Source of the DNA: Gammaproteobacteria bacterium
Lineage (GTDB): Bacteria > Pseudomonadota > Gammaproteobacteria > Chromatiales > Chromatiaceae
DNA: 64,000 bases
Direction: 5' to 3'
Assembly: GCA_009929855.1 (NCBI GenBank)
Contig: RZZN01000007.1
Coordinates: 29,994-93,993 of the forward strand
Shown: piece after piece, positions 25,260-34,338 of the stretch
How positions within the stretch are numbered: the stretch's first letter is position 1
Layout of the letters: every line of letters begins with the position of its first letter
Translations under genes and position numbers: made by a program
The notes under the pieces: model-generated
What the model saw: only the letters and a program-made list of their open reading frames with translations
Database searches by the model: none
What the model was told of the DNA's origin: nothing

Positions 25260-27061
25260 GCATCGTTGAGCTGAATCGCTTGACCATCGCCGGTCTGGCC
25301 ACCGACAAGGACGCGGTGCTCATGGCGCTGCAAGACCTCGGCTGTCTGCATCTGATCCCGTTGCGCGCAGCGGCGCGCGAGCCTGAGAAAGAGCCGACTG
25401 GGCATGCCGTCGAGGCCATGCAGGCGTTGCGTTATCTGCAGGACATCCGTGACAAGCGCCGACAGATCCACGACCCGGCCGGCTTCGACCTCGCGGCGAC
25501 CATCCAGGCGGTCTTGGAGAACCAACGCCGCCGCCGCGAGGTCACCGACCGGCGTGATGCCTTGGCCGAGCGCATCGCCGAGCTCACGCCATGGGGCGAT
25601 TTCAGCTTCCCGCCCCTGGCCGAGCTCGGCGGGCGCAAATTCTGGTTCTATATCGTTCCCGAGCGTCAGATGGCGCAGCTCGCCAGGCTCGAGCTGCCTT
25701 GGCAGGTGGTGCATCGCGATCAGCGCCGCTCCTGGGTGGTGGTGATCCATCCCGAGGAGCCGCCGCGCGAGGCACTCCCGGTGCCGCGGACCCAGGCCGG
25801 CGCGCTCAGTCTCTCTGAGGTGCGGCGCCGTCTCGAGGCCGCCGAGCTGGAGCTCGATGAGATCCAAGCCGAGCATCATGCGCTCACCCGCTGGATCTAT
25901 CTGATCTCCAGTCACCTCGCGACCGCCGAGGATCAGGCACAGCTGCGCCATGCCAGCGCGCAGACTCGTGACGAAGCGCATCTGTTCCTGGTCCAGGGGT
26001 GGGCCCCCACCGCCGCCCTCGAGTCGGTGCGTGCGCTGACCACGTCGTCCGGACTGGCCCTGCTGGTCGAGGAGCCGGGAGCGCAGGACGCCCCTCCGAC
26101 CTTGCTCGACAATCCCGCGCCGATCGCTGCCGGGCAGGATCTGGTTGCCTTCTATCAGATGCCGGCCTACGACACCTGGGATCCGTCGCGGGTGCTGTTC
26201 TTCTCCTTCGCGGCATTCTTCGCGATGATCCTCTCCGATGCCGGCTATGCGCTGTTGCTCGGACTGGCCCTGCTCCTCTATTGGGCGCGGCTCGGGCGCA
26301 GCGATCTCGGCGCGCGTCTGCGCATCCTCGCGGCGGTGCTGGTCGGATCATCCGTGCTCTGGGGGGTCCTGGTCGGGAGCTATTTCGGCTTCGCGCCCGC
26401 CCCCGATGGTCTCCTTGGACACCTCCATCGACTGGACATCAACGACTTCACGAGCATGATGCAAATCTCGGTCGGGATCGGTGTCGTCCATCTGGTCCTG
26501 GCCAATCTGGAGATGGCCAGCGCGCGTCGCGGACGTGCCGCGGGACGGGTGGCGATGGCCTGGATCCTGGCCATGCTCGGCGCCTTCGCGCTCTGGATCA
26601 TGGATCCGGCCCAGGTCCCAACGGAGGCCATCCTCGCGGCCCAAGTCATGCTCGGTGGCGCCCTGGCGGCGATCCTGTTGATCGGGAGCGATCGGCCCAT
26701 CGATGGGCTCAAGTCAGTGCTGCTGCGTCTGTTCGACGGTTTGAGCAACCTGGTGCGGGTGACCCAGGTCTTCGGTGACGTCCTCTCCTATCTGAGACTC
26801 TTCGCACTCGGCCTGGCCTCGGCCTCGATGGCCATGACCTTCAACGGGCTCGCGCGCGCGGTCGCCGACGAGCTGCCCGGCATCGGACTGCTGCTCGCCA
26901 TCCTCATCCTCCTGGCCGGACATGGACTCAACCTGCTGCTCGCCCTCATGAGTGGCGTGGTCCATGGGCTCAGGCTCAACTTCATCGAGTTCTACAACTG
27001 GGCCCTGGCCGGCGAGGGCTATCCCTTCAAACCCTTCAAACGGACGGAGTTGCGTGAATGA
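25256..27061 (+). CDS. ntpI: V/A-type ATPase subunit I (membrane stator)
   Basis: A 601-residue subunit with a cytoplasmic N-terminal half rich in coiled coil (about 90-220) and a C-terminal half with about seven to eight helices (from about residue 310). It holds the ion half-channels facing the K ring, and the conserved helix with Arg (RLFALGLASASMAM) needed for ion release is present. Length is normal for bacterial subunit I. It overlaps both D and K by 4 bp, so translation is coupled through the operon. Confidence 0.93.
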   Translation: MSIVELNRLTIAGLATDKDAVLMALQDLGCLHLIPLRAAAREPEKEPTGHAVEAMQALRYLQDIRDKRRQIHDPAGFDLAATIQAVLENQRRRREVTDRRDALAERIAELTPWGDFSFPPLAELGGRKFWFYIVPERQMAQLARLELPWQVVHRDQRRSWVVVIHPEEPPREALPVPRTQAGALSLSEVRRRLEAAELELDEIQAEHHALTRWIYLISSHLATAEDQAQLRHASAQTRDEAHLFLVQGWAPTAALESVRALTTSSGLALLVEEPGAQDAPPTLLDNPAPIAAGQDLVAFYQMPAYDTWDPSRVLFFSFAAFFAMILSDAGYALLLGLALLLYWARLGRSDLGARLRILAAVLVGSSVLWGVLVGSYFGFAPAPDGLLGHLHRLDINDFTSMMQISVGIGVVHLVLANLEMASARRGRAAGRVAMAWILAMLGAFALWIMDPAQVPTEAILAAQVMLGGALAAILLIGSDRPIDGLKSVLLRLFDGLSNLVRVTQVFGDVLSYLRLFALGLASASMAMTFNGLARAVADELPGIGLLLAILILLAGHGLNLLLALMSGVVHGLRLNFIEFYNWALAGEGYPFKPFKRTELRE

Positions 27062-27504
27062 ACGAATTCGTGGTTGCGCTCGGCTGGGCCGGACTCTTCG
27101 CGCCCATGGCACTCGGGGCGATCGGCAGCGTCATCGGCTGCGCGGTCGCTGGACAAGCAGCCATCGGGGCCATGGTGGATACCGACTCCGGCTATGGGCG
27201 TTACATCGGCGTCTCGGTCATGCCCTCCTCGCAGGTCATCTATGGCATCGTCATCATGTTCAGTCTGCAGCGCGAGGTGACCCCCGAGAGCGCGCCGGCA
27301 CTCTTCGGCATCGGGCTACTGTCCGGTCTGGCGCTGCTCGTCTCGGCCATGCGACAGGGTCAGGCCTGCGCCTCGGCGATCCATGCGAGCAAGACCAAAC
27401 CCGAGATCTTCGGGCTCTCGTTGGCGCCGGCCGCGATCGTCGAGGGTTTCGCCGTCTTCGCCTTCGTCTTCGCGCTGGTGCTGGCGGGAGGGATCCCGGG
27501 ATGA
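27058..27504 (+). CDS. ntpK: V/A-type ATPase subunit K (rotor ring), Na+-site signature
   Basis: A 148-residue proteolipid with four helices, made of two fused hairpins. The ion-carrying acid is E129 in the fourth helix (AIVEGFAV); the first hairpin has no acid at the matching site, as in other V-type K subunits. Residues matching the Na+ ligands known from Enterococcus hirae NtpK are present: S58 and Q59 (PSSQ), Y62, Q100 (RQGQ) and E129. Na+ coupling is therefore plausible but is inference. It overlaps I and E by 4 bp each. Confidence 0.9.
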   Translation: MNEFVVALGWAGLFAPMALGAIGSVIGCAVAGQAAIGAMVDTDSGYGRYIGVSVMPSSQVIYGIVIMFSLQREVTPESAPALFGIGLLSGLALLVSAMRQGQACASAIHASKTKPEIFGLSLAPAAIVEGFAVFAFVFALVLAGGIPG

Positions 27505-28223
27505 GCGCCGCCAGCAGCACACCCGAGCGTGGCGCCAACGGGCCCGCGCCCCTGGTCTCGTCAGGGATCGAGACCCTGATCGAGCGACTGCGCGAGGAGG
27601 GCGTGCAGGTCGGCCGCGCCGCGGCCGAGCGGATCGAGTCCGAGGCACGCCGCGAGGCGGCGCGCATCATCCGCGAGGCCGAGTCACGCGCCAAGGTCAT
27701 CCGCGAGACCGCCCGCCAGGAGGCCGAGGCGCTCAAGAAGGGCGGCGAGGAGGCCTTGCGGATCGCCATGCGCGATACCCTGCTGCGTCTCAAGGCTGAG
27801 CTCTCCGACCGCTTCAGCGCTGAGGTCAGACGGCTGATCGCGGCCAAGATGGAGCAGGAGGCGTTCCTGGAACGCCTGATCCTCGAGGTCGCGGCCAAGG
27901 CACGTGACGCGGCCGGGGTCGACTCGGGCCAGGCGGTCGAGGTCGCGCTCCCACGCGCGCTGGTCAGCCCCGAAGAGCTGCGCCGCAACCCGCTGGAGCT
28001 GCGCGAGGGCTCACTGTCGCACTTCGTGCTCTCGCTGGCCGGGAACATCCTCGCCGAGGGCGTCACCTTCGGGGTCGCCGCCGAGCCTGGCGGGCGTGGG
28101 ATCCAGCTCTCACTGCACGGTCAGGATGTGCGGATCGATCTGACCGACGAGACAGTCGCGTCGACGCTGCTCGCGCATCTGCAGCCACGTTTTCGCGCCA
28201 TCCTCGAAGGCATGGTGAAATAA
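27501..28223 (+). CDS. ntpE: V/A-type ATPase subunit E (peripheral stalk)
   Basis: A 240-residue protein with a long charged helical N-terminal half (about 40-130, Arg/Glu/Ala-rich) and a compact C-terminal domain, as in stator-stalk subunit E. The true start is the ATG overlapping the K stop (ATGA); the frame is open much further upstream inside subunit I, but that part is out of context. It would normally pair with subunit G/H, for which no gene is visible here; the N-terminal extension (about 1-30) may partly compensate, but this is speculation. Confidence 0.85.
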   Translation: MSAASSTPERGANGPAPLVSSGIETLIERLREEGVQVGRAAAERIESEARREAARIIREAESRAKVIRETARQEAEALKKGGEEALRIAMRDTLLRLKAELSDRFSAEVRRLIAAKMEQEAFLERLILEVAAKARDAAGVDSGQAVEVALPRALVSPEELRRNPLELREGSLSHFVLSLAGNILAEGVTFGVAAEPGGRGIQLSLHGQDVRIDLTDETVASTLLAHLQPRFRAILEGMVK

Positions 28224-28232
28224 CCGAGCGCA

Positions 28233-28949
28233 ATGACCTTGGCCCACCCCGATCGCCACGCGATGCTGTTGAGTGCACTGCCGTATCACGGCCCGCTCTT
28301 CGGCGCGACTCAAACCCCCTTGTCGCGGATCCGTTTGAATCAGCGGCTCAGCCTGCTCGAGCCGGATGAGGCGCGTGACCTGAGCGAGGCACGGCGTCTT
28401 CTGGAATGGGCACAACAGGAGCCGGGCGGCACCGATGCGCAGATCGTGCGACAGGCACGCCGCATCCTTGCGGGCATCGAGCATCCATTCATCCAGGATC
28501 TGGTGACCTGGCGTCTGGAGCTACGGACCCTGGTCGCGGCACTGCGCCACCGCCATCGCGGCGAGTCCACGCCGCGCGATCGTCACTGGGGTCACGGGCG
28601 CTGGGTCGGACATCTCATGCGCCATTGGAACGAGCCAAGCTTCGCACTCGAGCGCGCCTTTCCCTGGCTGCCGCAGGCTGAGCGTCATCTGCGCGATGGT
28701 GCCGCCGGCGAGCTGGAGCGCCTGCTGCTCGGGGTGGTCTGGGAGCGTCTGGAGCGCCTGAGTGACGGCCATTACCTGGACTTCGAGGCGGTCGTGATCT
28801 ATGTCCTGCGCTGGGATCTGATCGCGCGCTGGACCACCTATGAGGGACGCGCCGCGCTCGCGCGATTCGACACACTGGTCGAGCAGGCGCTGACTGGGTA
28901 CGAGGGGATTCAGATGCACCCCAACAGCGACCAGTCCGGACCTGCTTGA
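28233..28949 (+). CDS. DUF2764-like protein in the V-ATPase subunit C position
   Basis: A 238-residue helical protein that begins with a short hydrophobic motif (LLSALPYHGPLF) like that opening DUF2764 proteins. DUF2764 genes occur in V-ATPase operons of several bacterial phyla where subunit C would be expected, so a stalk or C-like role is likely. The charged helical body (EARRLLEWAQQ, RRILAGIEHP) agrees. It lies 9 bp after subunit E and 130 bp before subunit A. I assign the family from motif and context only; a distant subunit C is the alternative. Confidence 0.6.
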   Translation: MTLAHPDRHAMLLSALPYHGPLFGATQTPLSRIRLNQRLSLLEPDEARDLSEARRLLEWAQQEPGGTDAQIVRQARRILAGIEHPFIQDLVTWRLELRTLVAALRHRHRGESTPRDRHWGHGRWVGHLMRHWNEPSFALERAFPWLPQAERHLRDGAAGELERLLLGVVWERLERLSDGHYLDFEAVVIYVLRWDLIARWTTYEGRAALARFDTLVEQALTGYEGIQMHPNSDQSGPA

Positions 28950-29079
28950 TCCGCGCGACCCGCCCGCGGCGGCGATGGCTCGAGCGACGCCATCGTGAAC
29001 ACAGGTCGACCCCAGCCTTGAAGCCAACGGCGGGAGGTTGGCGGCCAGAGCTTTCAGACGATCACAGGATCACCTCAAG

Positions 29080-30924
29080 ATGACCGATCATGTTTCCACG
29101 AGCGCGGTTGATACCGCCCCCCCCGACTCGCCGGCCCGCGTGATCTCGGTCCAGGAGAGTCTGGCGACCATCGAGGCCGGTTGGGAGGCTGGCTTGCGTC
29201 GCCCCCTGAAGAAGAACGAGGTGGTCCTCATCCTGCCGACTCGCCTGGCCGCGGATGGACGCCAGGAGCACCTGAAGGCCGAGGTGCTGCGGGTGCGTGG
29301 CGATCTCGCCGACGTCCAGGTCTTCGAGGACACACGCGGGATCGCGATCGGCGACCCGGTCGAACAGACCAACGAGATGCTCTCGGTCGTCTTGGGTCCC
29401 GGACTGCTCGGTCAGGTCTACGACGGGCTGCAAAGCCCGCTCGACAAGGTCGCGCTCGCGCACGGGGTCTTCCTGCCGCGCGGGGTCGACCTGGATCCGC
29501 TCGATCGTGAGCGTCGCTGGTCATTCGTGCCGGCGATTCAGCAGGGCGCGCGCTTGCGCGCCGGCGGACTGCTCGGCACGGTCGCCGAGGGCCGGTTCAC
29601 CCACAAGGTCATGGTCCCCTTCGACCAGCCGGGCGAGGTCGAGCTGACCTGGATCCAGGAAGGCAGCGTGACGCTCGACACCCCGATCGCGCGCATCCGT
29701 GACCAGCAGGGGCGGGAGCGCTCGCTCGACCTACGCCAGCGCTGGCCGGTGCGCCGTCCGCTCACCGAGCACATGCTGCGCGAGCGCACCACCGAGCGGC
29801 TCTACCCGAACGAGCCGATGATGACCACCATGCGCATCATCGACACCTTCTTCCCGGTCGCGCGCGGCGGCACCGCCTGTATCCCTGGCCCCTTCGGGGC
29901 AGGCAAGACGATCCTGCAACACTCCTTGGCCAAGCATGCCGATGTCGACATCGTAGTGGTGGTGGCCTGCGGAGAGCGCGCCGGTGAGGTGGTGGAGACC
30001 ATCCAGGAGTTTCCACGCATCACCGACCCGCATACCGGCGGCTCGCTGATGGATCGCACCATCATCATCTGCAACACCTCGTCGATGCCTGTGGCGGCAC
30101 GCGAGGCGTCCATCTATACCGGCATCACCATCGGCGAGTATTACCGTCAGATGGGCTATCAGGTGCTGCTCCTGGCCGATTCCACCTCGCGCTGGGCACA
30201 GGCCATGCGCGAGACCTCCGGCAGGTTGGAGGAAATCCCGGGCGAGGAGGCCTTCCCGGCCTATCTGGAATCGGCGATCCGTGGTGTCTACGAGCGCGCC
30301 GGCCTGATCCGCACCGGTGATGGCTCCACCGGAAGCCTGACCATGATCGGCACGGTTTCACCCGCCGGCGGCAATTTCGAGGAGCCAGTGACTCAAGGCA
30401 CTCTCAGCACGGTCAAGAGTTTCCTGGGACTCTCCTACGATCGCGCCTATCGGCGTTTCTACCCGGCGATCGATCCACTCATCTCATGGTCGCGCTATCT
30501 GGAGCAGCTCGAGGACTGGTACGCCCGCAATCTCGACCCGACCTGGACCGAGCGGGTCAAGGCCTTGCAGGCGCTCCTGGTGCGTGGTGATGCCGTGCAG
30601 CAGATGATGCAGGTCACTGGCGAGGAAGGCATCACCACCGAGGATTATGTGGTTTACCAAAAGGCACTCTTCCTCGATATGGTCTTCCTGCAACAGGACG
30701 CCTTCGACACGGTCGACGCCTCGGTCCCGATCGAGCGGCAACGACTCTTGCTCGAGCAGGTGTGGACGATCGTGGAGCAGCGCGACACCTACCCGGACAA
30801 GACCCTGGTGCGCCAGCACTTCAACAAGCTCACTGGGCTGTTCAAGAACTTTCATTATGCCGCCCCGGACTCGCCTGATTATCATCGGCTGCTCGCCGAG
30901 ATCGAGGCAATCGGCGCACACTGA
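29080..30924 (+). CDS. ntpA: V/A-type ATPase catalytic subunit A
   Basis: A 614-residue catalytic subunit. The Walker A loop GPFGAGKT and a Walker B strand (YQVLLLADSTSRW) lie in the nucleotide domain, preceded by the bulge domain specific to subunit A (about 110-190). ATP is hydrolysed or made at the A-B interfaces. The ATG at 29080 has an AGGAT site upstream; an upstream in-frame start at 29038 is less likely. This gene is last in the operon and has a 130-bp gap before it, unlike the usual A-B order, so it could have its own promoter or an mRNA structure upstream. Confidence 0.95.
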   Translation: MTDHVSTSAVDTAPPDSPARVISVQESLATIEAGWEAGLRRPLKKNEVVLILPTRLAADGRQEHLKAEVLRVRGDLADVQVFEDTRGIAIGDPVEQTNEMLSVVLGPGLLGQVYDGLQSPLDKVALAHGVFLPRGVDLDPLDRERRWSFVPAIQQGARLRAGGLLGTVAEGRFTHKVMVPFDQPGEVELTWIQEGSVTLDTPIARIRDQQGRERSLDLRQRWPVRRPLTEHMLRERTTERLYPNEPMMTTMRIIDTFFPVARGGTACIPGPFGAGKTILQHSLAKHADVDIVVVVACGERAGEVVETIQEFPRITDPHTGGSLMDRTIIICNTSSMPVAAREASIYTGITIGEYYRQMGYQVLLLADSTSRWAQAMRETSGRLEEIPGEEAFPAYLESAIRGVYERAGLIRTGDGSTGSLTMIGTVSPAGGNFEEPVTQGTLSTVKSFLGLSYDRAYRRFYPAIDPLISWSRYLEQLEDWYARNLDPTWTERVKALQALLVRGDAVQQMMQVTGEEGITTEDYVVYQKALFLDMVFLQQDAFDTVDASVPIERQRLLLEQVWTIVEQRDTYPDKTLVRQHFNKLTGLFKNFHYAAPDSPDYHRLLAEIEAIGAH

Positions 30925-30930
30925 GAGCGC

Positions 30931-30988
30931 TCGGGGCGGCTGACCCCAACGGCTCGGCGCCGACGCGAGCCGAGCGCCGTCGCCCCGA
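30931..30988 (+). terminator. Nested GC-rich inverted repeats after the V-ATPase operon
   Basis: An outer pair TCGGGGCG (30931) / CGCCCCGA (30981) encloses an inner pair CGGCTCG (30950) / CGAGCCG (30966), starting 6 bp after the subunit A stop. No T-tract follows. The remaining DNA up to 31236 holds three 9-bp direct repeats (CTGGCCGAT, about 31174-31198) but no gene. Confidence 0.5.
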
Positions 30989-31236
30989 ACAGAGATGAGG
31001 CCGTATCCCGCGCCTCGGCCCAGACCCCAGGGCGCGCCGAGCCGATCGTCCCCGTCCCTCATCCATGCCGCGCTTGGCCTTGTTCATCATTTGGCTGAAC
31101 TGCCGACGTTCCTTGCCGAGTCAGCGCGTCCGGCCCTGATTCTGTCAGGCCAAGATGCCTGATTCGGAATACGCTGGCCGATCTGGCCGATCTGGCCGAA
31201 GGGATGGTCGAGGCCCCGCACGCCATCGCTTCAGGT

Positions 31237-31263
31237 AAAAAAAACGGGGCCCGAAGGCCCCGT
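31237..31263 (-). terminator. Rho-independent terminator of the porin gene
   Basis: On the minus strand an 8-bp GC-rich stem with a 4-nt loop is followed by eight T residues, 30 bp after the porin stop. This is the clearest intrinsic terminator in the window. Confidence 0.85.
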
Positions 31264-31292
31264 CTCGCGTTCCATGCCTAGCCTGGTTGGGC

Positions 31293-32615
31293 TTAGAAGC
31301 TGTGCATCATGCCAACCGAGAAGCCATCCCACTCGGAGCCAGCAATGCTGTCTTTCGCATCGCTGGTGACCGCGGTGTAGAGGGCATAAGCCTTGGTGCG
31401 CTTGCTCAGGTTGTGATCGAAACCGATCGCCCAAGTCTCGATGTTGTTGTTCTGCTGGTCGTACGTGTAGTCACGGAAGGCCTGACCACCGCCCAGCTCG
31501 ATGAGCGAGCTACCCAGGAAGAGGTCGCTCTCGTAATCGGCCTGACCGTACATGGCCTTGACCTGGCTGTTGCCGAAGGCATAGGCGGCCTGGATCTGCC
31601 AGAGATCGACCTTCTTCGGACCACCCGGAATGTAAGCGTTGAAGTTGGAGTCGTTGAAGACTTCGAGCCTCTCGTACGGGCCACTGCCCGGCTCATGGTC
31701 GCGAGCCTCATACACACCAGTCAGGCTGAAGCCGTTCCAATCCAGCAGGCCGAGGCCAACGCGCCACGCGGTCGCGTCGTCGGCGGCCAGGCCGCACTCG
31801 CTCAAGCTGGCGCCACCAAGATCGGTGACGTACGGGCAGTCACGCAGATTGACACTCTCGAACTCGTTGTTGAAGTGCTCCTTGCCCAGCGACTCGTAGG
31901 CCAAGGACGCGTAGAAAGGACCGTTGCTATAGATACCGGCCAGCGAGTAGGCGCCAGCAATGCTGTCCTCGTTCAGGTTCAGACCGTTGTTCAGAGCGGT
32001 CGAGCCACCCGAGGGAACGATCGCGCCAGCGAACTGGAAGCCGCTGAAGCTCGGGCTGATGTAGGCGATGGTGTTGTCGGCGCGCAGATCGCGGAAGCCG
32101 ACGGTGCCGTTGTAGTCCGCCATGGTGTCGGCGAAGAGGTCGAGCTTCCCGGTCGAGATCTTCATCGGGGTGTCATGACGACCGGCCAGGAAGGTACCCC
32201 AACCGCCGGTCAGACCGATGAAGGTGTTGCGGTAGGTGATGGAGTCGGCGTTGCTGTCCACATCGCCATTGGTGTCGTTGAGGTTGACACCGAACTCGAC
32301 CTGGTAGATGGCCTTGAGACCATTGCCGAGATCCTCGGAACCCTTGACGCCGATGCGGCTGGCACGCGCCTCACCCGGGATGTAGCCGCTGCTGGACATG
32401 CCCCAGCCCTTGAAGTCTTCACCCGGCGCGACCTTCACGAAGACCGGATTGCCGTCGCCATCCAGCTGGGTCTCGTAGACCGGCAGGATCACGTTCTCGA
32501 CGTTGGCGTAATCGAGCGAGACGTTCAGCTTGCCATAGAGCACGGCTTCGGCCATCGCGGCACCTGGGGCGACCATCGCGGCGGCGACCGCCATGGTGAG
32601 TAGCTTCTTGTTCAT
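31293..32615 (-). CDS. General porin (Gram-negative outer-membrane porin family)
   Basis: A 440-residue trimeric-type outer-membrane porin. The signal peptide (AAAMVAPGAAMA, about 22 residues) is followed by the typical first strand (AVLYGKLNVSLDY), repeated amphipathic strands, the motif GFRDLRADNTIAY near mid-protein and a C-terminal Phe (MMHSF) needed for barrel insertion. It allows diffusion of small polar solutes. The gene is monocistronic, with a good -35/-10 pair, a GGAG ribosome site 7 nt before the ATG and a strong terminator, suggesting high expression. Two cysteines near residues 259 and 274 could form a loop disulfide. Confidence 0.93.
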   Translation of the reverse strand: MNKKLLTMAVAAAMVAPGAAMAEAVLYGKLNVSLDYANVENVILPVYETQLDGDGNPVFVKVAPGEDFKGWGMSSSGYIPGEARASRIGVKGSEDLGNGLKAIYQVEFGVNLNDTNGDVDSNADSITYRNTFIGLTGGWGTFLAGRHDTPMKISTGKLDLFADTMADYNGTVGFRDLRADNTIAYISPSFSGFQFAGAIVPSGGSTALNNGLNLNEDSIAGAYSLAGIYSNGPFYASLAYESLGKEHFNNEFESVNLRDCPYVTDLGGASLSECGLAADDATAWRVGLGLLDWNGFSLTGVYEARDHEPGSGPYERLEVFNDSNFNAYIPGGPKKVDLWQIQAAYAFGNSQVKAMYGQADYESDLFLGSSLIELGGGQAFRDYTYDQQNNNIETWAIGFDHNLSKRTKAYALYTAVTSDAKDSIAGSEWDGFSVGMMHSF

Positions 32616-32692
32616 GCTGTTCTCCGCTGTTGTGAATTTGTCAGTGTCGGTTCGACTGCAGAAATCGATCGCAATCCTGCTTTCCGGGATGG

Positions 32693-32721
32693 ACTATAGT
32701 GCAAGGCAGGAGGATTTGCAA
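32693..32721 (-). promoter_or_regulatory. Probable sigma-70 promoter of the porin gene
   Basis: On the minus strand TTGCAA (32721-32716) and TATAGT (32698-32693) are separated by exactly 17 bp, leaving about 75 nt of 5' leader before the porin ATG. The fit to the consensus is good. Confidence 0.7.
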
Positions 32722-32734
32722 CAGAAAAGGTAAA

Positions 32735-32765
32735 AAAAGACACATTCCCTGAATCTGTGTCTTTT
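32735..32765. promoter_or_regulatory. Inverted repeat upstream of the porin promoter
   Basis: Perfect 10-bp arms (AAAAGACACA / TGTGTCTTTT) with an 11-nt spacer lie 14 bp upstream of the -35 box. With an A-run on one side and a T-run on the other it could be a bidirectional terminator, or an operator of the porin gene. Confidence 0.5.
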
Positions 32766-33141
32766 ACGCACCAAACCCGCGATTTCCAGGCGCCGCGCGC
32801 CGCCCTGGAGCGCGCCCGTGACACCGCGTGCGACGATCGTCGATGCGCGCCTTGCCAACCCGCGCGAGCGGTGAGGGTATATGTCCCACACAGGATACCG
32901 GCGAGTGATGGGGCGGTCCTGACACCGAGCTCGCCAGTCAGCGACAAACTGTCAGACGTCGATGTGCGTTCCAAACCACATTCAAGTCAGGAGCGACAGA
33001 CGACGGATTGAGCGCATCGATGAACCCGCTCGGCCGTCTGAGCGACGCGAATGACCGGGTGAAGGAGTCCAACGTGGAATCGAGCTTGTTGCCGATCCGC
33101 GCCTGGGCGGAGGTGGCCCAGCGAGCGCCGAGGCGGGTGAA
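32766..33141. other. Gap without a recognised gene
   Basis: About 375 bp between the porin regulatory region and tRNA-Gln. The open frames here have no domain or ribosome site. Nothing else was identified. Confidence 0.4.
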
Positions 33142-33215
33142 TGGCTGGGGGACGAGGATTCGAACCTCGGTTGACGGAGTCAGAGTCCGCTGTCCTACCG
33201 CTAGACGATCCCCCA
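33142..33215 (-). tRNA. tRNA-Gln (anticodon CTG)
   Basis: A 74-nt cloverleaf with an encoded CCA end: acceptor TGGGGGA / TCCCCCA, anticodon loop CTCTGAC giving CTG, and T-loop GGTTCGAATCC. It resembles the E. coli CUG-reading tRNA-Gln. Confidence 0.93.
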
Positions 33216-33305
33216 ATTCGGAAGTGCGACCCTGTATCGATCGAGATGGCTGAAAGCTTGTCGCCCTTGCCACCCACGCTCGAGTGATACAGGATCGCCC
33301 GAGAC

Positions 33306-33695
33306 TTAGCGCTTGGAGAACTGTGGGCGCTTACGTGCTTTGTGCAAGCCGATCTTCTTACGCTCGACCTCGCGTGCATCGCGGGTCAGGAATCCGGCGC
33401 GTCGCATCGGCGAGCGTAGATTCTCGTCGAAGCGCACGAGCGCGCGGGCGATCCCGTGACGAATCGCGCCGGCTTGACCAGTCGTGCCACCGCCACTGAC
33501 CGTGACCTTCACGTCGACACGATCGATCAGACCAGCCGCCTCGAGTGGCTGACGCGCCACCATGCGAGCGGTCTCGCGGCCGAAAAACTCATCGATCGGA
33601 CGGTTGTTCACCGTGATCTTGCCCGAGCCCAGGGTCAGGAAGACCCGAGCGGAGGCCGTCTTGCGTCGGCCGATAGCGTTCTGTGTCTCCGACAT
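33306..33695 (-). CDS. rpsI: 30S ribosomal protein S9
   Basis: A 129-residue small-subunit protein with the family opening ([12 protein letters not shown]), a central [16 protein letters not shown] stretch and the basic C-terminal tail ([11 protein letters not shown]) that reaches the P-site tRNA. Length and order match the conserved rplM-rpsI operon; the L13 gene lies 13 bp upstream on the same strand. Confidence 0.98.
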   Translation of the reverse strand: MSETQNAIGRRKTASARVFLTLGSGKITVNNRPIDEFFGRETARMVARQPLEAAGLIDRVDVKVTVSGGGTTGQAGAIRHGIARALVRFDENLRSPMRRAGFLTRDAREVERKKIGLHKARKRPQFSKR

Positions 33696-33708
33696 GCGTC
33701 TCTATTTC

Positions 33709-34146
33709 CTAAACGTTGAGCTCGAGGACTTGAGGCTGCTGTGCCTGGTGACCATGGGTCGGCCCGGCATAGACACGCAGCTTGCGATACATGGCACGCC
33801 CGAGCGGACCACGCGGCAGCATACCCTTGACCGCAAGCTCGAGCACTTGCTCAGGCTTGGAGGCGAGGAGCTTGCCCAGGCTCGTCGACTTGAGGTTGCC
33901 GACATAGCCTGTGTGACGATAGTACATCTTGTCTTGCAGCTTGTTGCCCGTGACACGGATCTTCTCGGCATTGATCACCACGAGATAATCGCCGGTGTCG
34001 ACGTGCGGCGTGTACTGCGGCTTGTGCTTCCCACGTAGCCGGCGCGCCAGCTCGCTTGCAAGCCGACCGAGTGTCTTGCCCTCGGCATCGATGAGATACC
34101 AGGCGCGGCGGACCTCCGCCGGTTTCGCGCTCACTGTCGTCGTCAT
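33709..34146 (-). CDS. rplM: 50S ribosomal protein L13
   Basis: A 145-residue large-subunit protein, an early assembly protein. It carries the conserved segments [26 protein letters not shown] and [12 protein letters not shown]. It is the first gene of the rplM-rpsI operon, and a possible promoter lies about 95 bp upstream. Confidence 0.98.
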   Translation of the reverse strand: MTTTVSAKPAEVRRAWYLIDAEGKTLGRLASELARRLRGKHKPQYTPHVDTGDYLVVINAEKIRVTGNKLQDKMYYRHTGYVGNLKSTSLGKLLASKPEQVLELAVKGMLPRGPLGRAMYRKLRVYAGPTHGHQAQQPQVLELNV

Positions 34147-34239
34147 GTCCTACGCTCCGGATGCCCAGCCACGGTCGACAAGGCCTGCCGCCCACGGGGG
34201 CTTGCCAGACCGTCGCCCCGCCATGCGGGGGCAATGAAT

Positions 34240-34268
34240 TCTATAACTGGATCGAGAAAGACCAAGAA
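34240..34268 (-). promoter_or_regulatory. Possible rplM-rpsI promoter
   Basis: On the minus strand TATAGA (34245-34240) lies 17 bp from TTCTTG (34268-34263). The -10 box is good and the -35 box weak. The position about 95 bp before rplM is suitable. Confidence 0.4.
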
Positions 34269-34338
34269 GGATACGCACAAGCCGCCTCGCGCGCAAGCCC
34301 CTCGAGCCGTTTTCACCACCTTCGGAGCGCTGGCCAGA

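Noticed and set aside
23266..30924. An N-type or F-type ATPase operon
   Set aside because: Subunits B, D, I, K, E and A all have V/A-type features, such as the A-subunit bulge domain and the four-helix K subunit.
31287..32603. A 438-codon frame antisense to the porin
   Set aside because: It mirrors the porin frame and has no domain; the porin has promoter, ribosome site, signal peptide and terminator.
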